Of a stretch of 8,222 nucleotides of DNA, positions 1 to 5,754 are shown in pieces; the stretch's first letter is position 1; the number at the start of each line of letters is the position of its first letter. The position numbers and the translations under genes are program-made. Location: positions 1 through 8,222 of the forward strand of contig JAURLF010000168.1 in assembly GCA_030831375.1 (NCBI GenBank), in the 5' to 3' direction. Under the pieces are notes generated by a model. The model was given only the letters and a program-made list of their open reading frames with translations, ran no database searches and was not told the origin of the DNA. The DNA comes from Gaiellales bacterium (GTDB taxonomy: Bacteria > Actinomycetota > Thermoleophilia > Gaiellales > F1-60-MAGs149).

Positions 1-2
1 CC

Positions 3-116
3 CTGTTCCTGGTGGTCAGCGGCCTGAGCGGGCGCAAGAAGACCCGCGCGGTCGAGGAGGACGGAAGCGGCGTCGACGCCCCGTCGATGACTCCCGCCGC
101 CGCCAGCGGCGACTGA
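3..116 (+). CDS. C-terminal end of an unidentified, probably membrane-anchored protein (partial)
   Basis: Only the last 37 codons are present; the gene begins before the window. The reading frame ends at TGA 114-116. The visible peptide opens with a hydrophobic run (LFLVVSGLSG), followed at once by a basic cluster (RKKTR) and then a polar, acidic and Ala/Ser-rich tail ending AAASGD. A hydrophobic stretch followed by positive residues is what the last membrane helix plus a cytoplasmic tail of a transporter or other membrane protein looks like, by the positive-inside rule. No family can be named from so short a piece. The strong palindrome just downstream (129-160) fits the 3' end of a transcription unit and supports this frame as real. 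It converges on the cation ATPase gene. Confidence 0.6.
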   Translation: MFLVVSGLSGRKKTRAVEEDGSGVDAPSMTPAAASGD

Positions 117-128
117 CGACGCGACACC

Positions 129-160
129 GGGCCCCCTTCCGCAGCTGCGGGAGGGGGCCC
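129..160. terminator. Near-perfect palindrome, likely bidirectional terminator
   Basis: Arms GGGCCCCCT (129-137) and AGGGGGCCC (152-160) pair exactly. The inner bases continue the pairing with one G-T wobble (138/151) and then CCGCAG against CTGCGG, so nearly the whole 32 bases fold into one stem closed by a minimal loop around AGCT. It sits in the 52-base gap between two convergent genes, 12 bases after the stop of the upstream plus-strand gene and 8 bases after the stop of the ATPase on the minus strand. There is no real T tract on either side, which is common for terminators in very GC-rich genomes. The symmetry means it would act on both strands. Confidence 0.75.
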
Positions 161-168
161 CTCGTCGT

Positions 169-2802
169 TCAGGGGCGCCGCAGCCGCTTGTGCAGCTCGC
201 CGGCGACCACGACGGTCGAGGCGACGAGCGCCATCGCGAGCCACGTGGGCGGATCGAGCGGCTCGAGGCCGAGGACGCGCCGGGTCGGCCCGAGGTGCAT
301 CGCGGCGACGTGCACGCCGAGCGCCCCGACGGTTCCCACCAGGAGCAGCCGGTTCGCGAGTGGCGAGGTGGCGAAGGCGGAGCGCCGCTCGGAGCGCGCG
401 TTGCCGAGGTGGAAGGCCGAGAACAGCACCATCGTCGTCAGCGCGACCGTGCGGGCGCGCTCGAGGCCGCTGCCGGCGTGCAGCTCCCAGAGGAACAGGC
501 CGAGCGTGCCGACGGCCATCACCGCGCCGAGCACGACGGCCCGCTCCCACAGCAGGCGCGACACGATGCCCTCCCCGCGCGGGCGCGGCCGCTCATGCAG
601 CTCGTCGCCCTCGGCGGGCTCGAAGGCCAGGGCGACGTCCTGGATGCCGTTCGTCACCACGTTCATCCAGATCAGCTGTGCCGGCAGGAGCGGCGCATCG
701 AGGCGCCCCGCCACGGCGCCGAGCACGACCAGGATCGCCGCGATGCCGGTGGTGACGAGGTAGAACGCCGTCTTGCGCACGTTGGCGAACGCCACCCGCC
801 CCTCCTCCACCGCCGCGACGATGCTCTCGAAGTCGTCGTCGAGCAGGACGATGTCGGCGGCCTCGCGTGCCACGTCCGTGCCGCCGCGGCCCATCGCGAC
901 GCCGATGTCGGCGGCGCGCAGCGCGGCCGCGTCGTTGACGCCATCACCGGTCACCGCCACCACCTGCCCCTGATCGCGCAGCGCCTCCACGATCGCGAGC
1001 TTGTGCTGCGGCGAGACCCGGGCGAAGACCGCCGCCTCGGCCGCCGCGAGCCGCAACCCGTCAGCGTCCATCCGGTCGATCTCGGCGCCGGTCACCACGC
1101 GCGCATCGGGCCCCGCGATCGCGAGCTGCTCGGCGATCGCCCGTGCCGTGGCGGCGTGATCGCCGGTCAGCATCGCCACGCGGATCCCCGCCTCGCGGCA
1201 GCCCGCCACCGCCGCGCGCGCCCCGGGCCGCGGCGGATCGATCATGCCGTGGAGGCCGAGCAGCCGGAAGCCACCCGCCCGCTCGGCCGTCGCCGCGCGC
1301 TCCGGGGCGCCGTCGAGATGCCGCTCGGCCGTCGCGATCACGCGCATGCCCTGCGCCGCCAGCGCCTCGGCGTGGTCGTGCGCCGCGGCCCGATCGAGCG
1401 GGCCGCCGTCCGGCCCCTCCGCGCAGCGCTCGAGCACGGCCTCGGGCGCGCCCTTCAGATACGCGACGACACGGTCGCCGACGCGGTTGATGGTCAGCAT
1501 CGTCCGCCGCTCCGCCTCGAACGGCACCTCGGCGAGACGCGGCCGCTCCTCATCGAGCGCGTCGCGGTCGAGCCCGGCGCGTGCGGCCGCGACCAGCAGC
1601 GCCGCCTCGGTCGGGTCGCCGGTGGTCTCGTAGCCGTCGTCGGCGGCGACCGCGCTCGCGTCGTTGCAGAGCGCCGCCGCGACCAGCGCGCGCCGCACCG
1701 CCGCCGACACCTCGTCGCCGGGTTCCCAGCTCGCCCCGTCCGCCTCGACGACGCGCACCTCCATCCGGTTCATCGTCAGCGTGCCGGTCTTGTCCGAGCC
1801 GATCGCGGTGCAGCTGCCGAGCGTCTCCACGGCGGCGAGGCGCCGCACGACGACGCGCCGTCGGGCCATCCGCTGCATGCTGATCGCGAGCGCCACGGTC
1901 AGCACGATCGGCAGCCCCTCGGGGATCGCCGCCACGGCGAGCGCGACGACCGCGATCCCGACGTCGGCGAAGGGCTCGCCGCGCACGAGTCCGACCGCGA
2001 GACCGGCCGCGCAGACGGCGAGGACGGCGCCGGCGATCAGGCGCGCGAAGCGGGCCATCCGCTCCTCGAGCGGCGTCGGCACCCGAGCGATCCCCCGCAT
2101 CCGGCCCGCGAGGCGGCCGATCTCGGTGTCCGACCCGGTGGCGGTCACGACCGCACGGCCATGGCCGCGGGTCACGAGCGACCCGAGCAGCAGCATCGAC
2201 GGGCGGTCCGCGATCGGCGCGTCCGCGGTGGCCGGCGCGGCATCCTTCCCGACCGGCTCGGACTCGCCGGTCAGCGCGGACTCGTCCACGGCGAGGGCCG
2301 CGGCGCGGAGGACGCGGCAGTCGGCCGGCACGCGCATCCCCTCGCGCACCACCACCACGTCGCCCGGCACCAGCAGGCGCGGCGCGCAGGAGCGCTCGCG
2401 GCCGTCACGGACCACGAGGGCGAGTCCCGGCACGATGCGCCGGATCGCCGCCATCGACCGCTCCGCGCGCGTCTCCTCCACGAAGCCGATCACCGCGTTG
2501 ATCAGCAGCGCGAGGGCGATCACCACGGCGTCGACGAGCTGGCCGAGCGCCGCCGCGACGGCGGCGGCGACCAGCAGGATCGCGATCAGCGGGCTGGCGA
2601 ACTGCCGCCCGGCGAGCCGCAGGAGGCCCGCTCCGCGCTCCTCCGGCAGCTCGTTCGGGCCGAAGGCGTCGAGCCGCGCCTGGGCCTCGGCCTCGGACAG
2701 GCCGTCGGGCCCCGTTCCGAGCGCCGACGCCACGTCGCGCCCCGGCTGCGCCCACGGCGCCGCCGTCGCCTCGAGCCCCGCTCGCTGCGCGTCCGCGGCC
2801 AT
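169..2802 (-). CDS. P2-type (calcium-ATPase-like) cation-translocating P-type ATPase
   Basis: This is an 877-residue integral membrane ion pump that couples ATP hydrolysis to cation export across the cytoplasmic membrane. Domains in order: N-terminal cation-ATPase domain (about 25-65), M1-M2 (about 70-107), actuator domain with TGES at 178-181, M3-M4 (about 255-305) with the ion-path motif PEGL at 294-297, phosphorylation loop with D337 in DKTGTLT, nucleotide-binding domain with DPTEA (396-400) and KGAP (450-453), hinge motif TGDH (546-549), TGDGVND (618-624), and M5-M10 (about 678-870). Length and order match SERCA/PMCA-like bacterial pumps, so the gene is intact. The PEGL glutamate is kept. 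In M5 the positions aligned with the SERCA site I ligands Asn and Glu are Gly and Ala (YLVTTGIAAI), and in M6 the motif is NVVTNG, with Asn718 where SERCA has Asp. The ion is therefore uncertain: Ca2+, Mn2+ or a monovalent ion are all possible. The start is ATG 2800-2802; no Shine-Dalgarno is seen, but a -10-like box lies 6 bases upstream. Confidence 0.95.
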   Translation of the reverse strand: MAADAQRAGLEATAAPWAQPGRDVASALGTGPDGLSEAEAQARLDAFGPNELPEERGAGLLRLAGRQFASPLIAILLVAAAVAAALGQLVDAVVIALALLINAVIGFVEETRAERSMAAIRRIVPGLALVVRDGRERSCAPRLLVPGDVVVVREGMRVPADCRVLRAAALAVDESALTGESEPVGKDAAPATADAPIADRPSMLLLGSLVTRGHGRAVVTATGSDTEIGRLAGRMRGIARVPTPLEERMARFARLIAGAVLAVCAAGLAVGLVRGEPFADVGIAVVALAVAAIPEGLPIVLTVALAISMQRMARRRVVVRRLAAVETLGSCTAIGSDKTGTLTMNRMEVRVVEADGASWEPGDEVSAAVRRALVAAALCNDASAVAADDGYETTGDPTEAALLVAAARAGLDRDALDEERPRLAEVPFEAERRTMLTINRVGDRVVAYLKGAPEAVLERCAEGPDGGPLDRAAAHDHAEALAAQGMRVIATAERHLDGAPERAATAERAGGFRLLGLHGMIDPPRPGARAAVAGCREAGIRVAMLTGDHAATARAIAEQLAIAGPDARVVTGAEIDRMDADGLRLAAAEAAVFARVSPQHKLAIVEALRDQGQVVAVTGDGVNDAAALRAADIGVAMGRGGTDVAREAADIVLLDDDFESIVAAVEEGRVAFANVRKTAFYLVTTGIAAILVVLGAVAGRLDAPLLPAQLIWMNVVTNGIQDVALAFEPAEGDELHERPRPRGEGIVSRLLWERAVVLGAVMAVGTLGLFLWELHAGSGLERARTVALTTMVLFSAFHLGNARSERRSAFATSPLANRLLLVGTVGALGVHVAAMHLGPTRRVLGLEPLDPPTWLAMALVASTVVVAGELHKRLRRP

Positions 2803-2808
2803 GCCGCC

Positions 2809-2814
2809 ACGCTA
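2809..2814 (-). promoter_or_regulatory. Putative -10 box (TAGCGT) for leaderless ATPase transcript
   Basis: On the minus strand TAGCGT fits the TANNNT form of an actinobacterial -10 element. It ends 6 bases before the ATPase ATG, so transcription would start at or next to the A of the start codon, giving an mRNA without a 5' leader. The lack of any Shine-Dalgarno agrees with this. No convincing -35 element is visible at 16-19 bases upstream. Confidence 0.45.
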
Positions 2815-2838
2815 GACGGCGCGCGGCGCGCGGATGGG

Positions 2839-2844
2839 TAGGAT
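2839..2844 (+). promoter_or_regulatory. Putative -10 box (TAGGAT) for leaderless GFA-protein transcript
   Basis: TAGGAT matches TANNNT and ends 6 bases before the ATG at 2851, so the expected transcription start coincides with the start codon. No purine-rich ribosome-binding site lies in the 6-base gap (CACCGC). No clear -35 hexamer is seen. The same spacing is found for the divergent ATPase gene on the other strand of this 48-base spacer. Confidence 0.5.
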
Positions 2845-2850
2845 CACCGC

Positions 2851-3252
2851 ATGTCCGACGTCAGGGAGGGTGGCTGCCTGTGCGGCGCCGTGCGCTACCG
2901 CGCCGCCGAGCCCCTGCGTCCGATCACGATCTGCCACTGCTCGGAGTGCCGTGGCACCTCCGGCGGCGCGCCGGCCCACTCCGCCTGCGCCGCGGACGGC
3001 TTCGAGCTCGTGGCCGGCGAGACGCTCCGCTGGTTCGCCGGGCCGACCAGCGAGACGGGCGGCGAGCGCGGCTTCTGCTCCACCTGCGGCGCCTACGTGC
3101 TGTTCCGGATCGCGGGCGACCCGCTGATGTACATCACGGCCGGCTCGCTCGACGACGCCTCGGGCATCCCCTTCGAGGCGCACATCTTTTGGGCAAGCCG
3201 CGCCCCGTGGGAGGAGCCCGACGGGCGCCCCACCCTCGAGCGCTACGCGTAG
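2851..3252 (+). CDS. GFA-domain (glutathione-dependent formaldehyde-activating enzyme-like) zinc protein
   Basis: This is a 133-residue cytoplasmic protein of the GFA/CENP-V family. The full cysteine signature is present: CLCG (Cys9, Cys11), CHCSEC (Cys28, Cys30, Cys33) and CSTC (Cys76, Cys79). In the founding family member, Gfa, these seven cysteines hold one structural and one second zinc ion, and the spacing here is nearly the same. Downstream the chain keeps the family's beta-rich pattern and the HIFWASRAPW segment near the C-terminus (about 116-125). Length is typical and nothing is missing. Founding members were proposed to help join formaldehyde and glutathione, but most family members, including this one, have no proven substrate, and actinobacteria often use mycothiol in place of glutathione. 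It stands alone: the ATPase diverges on the left and the PrpD gene converges on the right, so no pathway can be read from its neighbours. Confidence 0.92.
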   Translation: MSDVREGGCLCGAVRYRAAEPLRPITICHCSECRGTSGGAPAHSACAADGFELVAGETLRWFAGPTSETGGERGFCSTCGAYVLFRIAGDPLMYITAGSLDDASGIPFEAHIFWASRAPWEEPDGRPTLERYA

Positions 3253-3275
3253 GCGGCGGGCCGGGGCCCGCCGCC
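3252..3275. terminator. GC-rich hairpin between convergent genes, likely bidirectional terminator
   Basis: GGCGGCGGGCC (3252-3262) pairs with GGCCCGCCGCC (3265-3275), a perfect inverted repeat that folds to a stem of about 10 bp with a tiny loop. It begins on the last base of the GFA-gene stop codon and ends 7 bases before the end of the PrpD-family gene on the other strand. There is no T tract on either side. Confidence 0.65.
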
Positions 3276-3282
3276 CCGCGTC

Positions 3283-4659
3283 CTAGCGCCGGGTGACCGC
3301 CGCCGCGAGCGGCCCGACGCCGCCGTCGGCGAGGTCGTCGCAGGCGGCGATGATCGCGTCCATCTGCGCGTCGTCGAAGACCGACGAGGCGAGCGACCGG
3401 AACTTCGCGCACATGCCGTCGTAGCCGAGCCGGTTCTCCGGATCGCCCTTGGCGTGCTCGAGCGACGCGGTCAGCGTGCGGCCGTCGGTGGTCGTGATCG
3501 TCATGTCACACGGCCACAGGTCCGGGAAGCGCGCGTCGTGCTCGGGCCGCACCACGGCCTGCGTCCGCTCGGCGACGGCGAGGACGGCCGCGTCGTCGAG
3601 GGCCTCCATCGCGTACTCGTCGAGGGACGCCTGCCCCTTGGCGATGCCGAGGCCGACGGCGTACGGCAGCGAGAACTGCGCATCGACGTCGTTCGTGGGC
3701 CGCACCTTGCGCTCGCGCGGCTCGACGACGATGCCGACCGCGGCGGAGACCACCCCGACCTCGATCGCCTCGACGTCGTCGGGGCCGATCCCGTGCGCCT
3801 CGCGCAGCTCCAGCGCGAGGTCGATCGGGCCCTGGTTGTAGCGGCAGCAGGCGTGCGGCTTGACGCTCGTGATGGCGAGCTCGAACGGCTGGCCGAGGCC
3901 CTGCGTGAGGCGCGCGAGGTTCTCCTCGGAGCCGTAGCCGCGCAGGAGGCCGTCACGGCCGTCGAAGGGCAGCAGGGGGCCGGTGAAGCCCTGCTGGGCG
4001 AGGCGCGCGGCGACGTAGCCCGCGTGGCTCGACCAGCCCGGGTGCAGGCGCTTGGTCCACGCGCCCTCCGACAGGAACTCGGTGCGGCCCGACGCCTGCG
4101 AGGCGGCGATGCCGAACGCGTGCGCGAGCTGCTCCGCGTCGAGGCCGATCAGCTTGCCGACCGCGGCCGCGGTCGAGAACGGGCCCACGATCGCCGTCGG
4201 GTGGAAGCCCTTGGCGTAGACCTCCTTGGCGGTCAGGGCGCGGCCGAGCCGGCAGGCGACCTCGTAGCCCGCGACGATCGCCGCGATCAGCTCGCGCCCC
4301 GACGAGCCCTCGACCTCGGCCGCCGCCATCGCGCCCGGGATCACCACGACCGCCGGGTGCAGGGACGACGCCGAGTGCGTGTCGTCGAGCTCGACGGAGT
4401 GCGCCGCGATCGCGTTGGTGAAGACGGCCCACTCGGGGCGGGCCGGCGCCTTGCCGACCACGGCGGTGAGCACGGAGCCCTCCCCCGCGCCCATCGCGGC
4501 CAGGGCCGCGTCGACGCTGGGCATGTTCTCCATCACACCGCCGCGGGCGGCGGTGCCGATGTGGTCGAGGACCAGTTCCCGGCAGTAGGCCTCCGTGTCC
4601 GCGTCGATGTCCTCGTAGCGCAGGCCGAGGACCCAGTCGGCGAGGTCCCGTGCGATCAC
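3283..4659 (-). CDS. MmgE/PrpD family protein (2-methylcitrate dehydratase / cis-aconitate decarboxylase fold)
   Basis: This is a 458-residue cytoplasmic enzyme, full length for the MmgE/PrpD family, which includes 2-methylcitrate dehydratase and cis-aconitate decarboxylase (itaconate-forming). Family landmarks: AHSVELDDTH (86-95) followed by HP at 101-102; GFHPTAIVGPFSTAAAVGKL (151-170); EGAWTKRLHPGWSSHAGYVA (198-217); KPHACCRYNQGPID (267-280); QFSLPYAVG (328-336). By my alignment from memory the residues placed in the decarboxylase active site have counterparts here (Thr94, His101, His153, Lys203, His269), while the usual first Asp is Glu90. The substrate is not fixed by these motifs. The GTG at 4657-4659 is chosen as start because it overlaps the stop of the upstream oxidoreductase as GTGA and the protein begins where the family begins (IARDLADWV). 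It is the second gene of a two-gene unit and is probably translationally coupled. The 3' end faces the GFA gene across a hairpin. Confidence 0.92.
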   Translation of the reverse strand: MIARDLADWVLGLRYEDIDADTEAYCRELVLDHIGTAARGGVMENMPSVDAALAAMGAGEGSVLTAVVGKAPARPEWAVFTNAIAAHSVELDDTHSASSLHPAVVVIPGAMAAAEVEGSSGRELIAAIVAGYEVACRLGRALTAKEVYAKGFHPTAIVGPFSTAAAVGKLIGLDAEQLAHAFGIAASQASGRTEFLSEGAWTKRLHPGWSSHAGYVAARLAQQGFTGPLLPFDGRDGLLRGYGSEENLARLTQGLGQPFELAITSVKPHACCRYNQGPIDLALELREAHGIGPDDVEAIEVGVVSAAVGIVVEPRERKVRPTNDVDAQFSLPYAVGLGIAKGQASLDEYAMEALDDAAVLAVAERTQAVVRPEHDARFPDLWPCDMTITTTDGRTLTASLEHAKGDPENRLGYDGMCAKFRSLASSVFDDAQMDAIIAACDDLADGGVGPLAAAVTRR

Positions 4660-5684
4660 GGAACCACCACGATCTTGCCGAAGTGGCCGCGGCTCTCCAT
4701 GCGCTCGAAGGCGGAGCGGATGTCGTCGAGCGCGACCTCGGTGTCGACGAGCGGCTTGAGGCGGCCGTCGTGGCACATCTGCATGACCGTCTCGTACTCG
4801 CCCTTCGTGTACGTGAAGGAGCCGATGATCTGCCACTGCATCCGGAACAGCGGGATGATGTCGAGCGGCACGACCTCGCCGGAGTGGCCGCCGCAGGTGA
4901 CGAGGCGGCCGTCCTTGCCGAGCGAGTTGAGGCCGGCCGCGAAGAGATCGCCGCCGACGTGCTCGTAGGTGAGGTGGGCGCCCGCGCCGTCGGTGATGCG
5001 CATGACCTCCTCCACGATGTCCTGCTTGGTGTAGTTGATGCCGTGGTGCATGCCCATCTTGGCGGCGGCCTCGAGCTTGTCGTCGCCCGAGGAGGTGCCG
5101 ATGATGCGCGCGCCCGCCATCGCGGCGAGCTGGACGGCGGCGGAGCCGATGCCCGAGCCGACCGAGTTGATCAGCACGGTCTCGCCGATCGCCAGGCGGC
5201 CGCGCGTGAACAGCATGTGGAAGGCCGTGCCGAACGCGATCTGGACGGCCGCGGCGTCGACGAACGACATGCCGTCGGGGATGCGGACGAGATGGCTCTC
5301 GGGGATGCAGCAGTACTCGGCGTAGCCGCCGGGGCGCGTGACGCCGATGAAGTCGATCGCCGCGAGGTTCTCGCGGCCGGTGCGCGCGTAGTGGTTGTTG
5401 AGATCGATGCCCATCAGGTAGGGGGCGACGCGGTCGCCGACCTTCCAGGCGTCGGACACGCCGGACCCGGTCTCGACGATCTCGCCGGCCAGCTCGAGGC
5501 CGAAGATCACGGGCGGCTCGACGGGGAAGCGCGAGATGCCCTCGCGGAAGTCGACGTCGAGGTGGTTGAGGGCGCAGGCGCCGACCTTGATCTTGACCTC
5601 GTGCGGCTGGGGCGAGGGGTCGGGGACGTCCTCGACGACGATCTTGTCGATGCCGCCGTACTCGTGGAAACGGGCTGCGCGCAT
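4656..5684 (-). CDS. Medium-chain dehydrogenase/reductase, zinc-independent alcohol dehydrogenase / quinone oxidoreductase type
   Basis: This is a 342-residue NAD(P)H-dependent oxidoreductase of the MDR superfamily. The N-terminal GroES-like domain (about 25-130) has the ALNHLD motif (38-43) and GLELAGEIVETG (62-73). The Rossmann domain has VGSGIGSAAVQLA (175-187) for cofactor binding, with a GTSSGDDK segment (196-203) at the second-strand position. Cys37 sits where zinc enzymes have their first catalytic ligand, but the GHE motif reads GLE (His replaced by Leu63), and the four-cysteine structural zinc lobe is absent, replaced by a segment around 93-115. A quinone-oxidoreductase or enoyl-reductase-like, metal-free role is more likely than a classical Zn alcohol dehydrogenase. 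The start ATG at 5682-5684 is set by a strong GGAGGA 8 bases upstream. It shares 4 bases with the PrpD gene behind it, and together they form an operon with its own promoter. Substrate unknown. Confidence 0.93.
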   Translation of the reverse strand: MRAARFHEYGGIDKIVVEDVPDPSPQPHEVKIKVGACALNHLDVDFREGISRFPVEPPVIFGLELAGEIVETGSGVSDAWKVGDRVAPYLMGIDLNNHYARTGRENLAAIDFIGVTRPGGYAEYCCIPESHLVRIPDGMSFVDAAAVQIAFGTAFHMLFTRGRLAIGETVLINSVGSGIGSAAVQLAAMAGARIIGTSSGDDKLEAAAKMGMHHGINYTKQDIVEEVMRITDGAGAHLTYEHVGGDLFAAGLNSLGKDGRLVTCGGHSGEVVPLDIIPLFRMQWQIIGSFTYTKGEYETVMQMCHDGRLKPLVDTEVALDDIRSAFERMESRGHFGKIVVVP

Positions 5685-5692
5685 GGTCTCTC

Positions 5693-5698
5693 TCCTCC
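5693..5698 (-). promoter_or_regulatory. Strong Shine-Dalgarno (GGAGGA) of the MDR oxidoreductase gene
   Basis: On the minus strand GGAGGA lies 8 bases before ATG 5684 and fixes that start. It is the clearest ribosome-binding site in the window, in contrast with the ATPase and GFA genes, which have none. Confidence 0.85.
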
Positions 5699-5722
5699 GG
5701 GCTCCGAAACGGGAATGGGGGA

Positions 5723-5751
5723 AGTATCGTCCGGGCCCGCGGTCCGGTCAA
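5723..5751 (-). promoter_or_regulatory. Housekeeping-sigma promoter of the oxidoreductase-PrpD operon (TTGACC-17-GATACT)
   Basis: On the minus strand TTGACC (complement of 5746-5751) matches 5 of 6 bases of the -35 consensus. After exactly 17 bases comes GATACT (complement of 5723-5728), which matches 4 of 6 bases of the -10 consensus, including the key A and final T. Transcription would start near 5716, giving a leader of about 32 bases that carries the GGAGGA site. The -35 lies just 3 bases past the stop codon of the upstream MFS gene, so the promoter fills the only gap available. The spacer contains GTCCGG twice on the plus strand (5729-5734 and 5742-5747), a possible operator. Confidence 0.7.
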
Positions 5752-5754
5752 ACC

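Noticed and set aside
190..2841. 883-codon plus-strand open frame opposite the whole ATPase gene
   Set aside because: Its protein is an Arg/His/Asp/Gly-rich string without domains. It is explained by the GC-rich third positions of the ATPase codons, which remove stop codons on the other strand. The ATPase frame carries every family motif.
3454..4968. 504-codon plus-strand open frame opposite the PrpD-family gene
   Set aside because: Low-complexity Arg/Glu/Val composition, no motif, runs across the junction of two real genes; a codon-bias shadow.
4660..5751. In-frame upstream extension of the PrpD-family gene to 5751 (822 residues in all)
   Set aside because: The added part is Arg/Pro-rich, resembles no family and lies out of frame within the oxidoreductase gene. 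The family N-terminus begins at the GTG 4659, which also forms the GTGA overlap.
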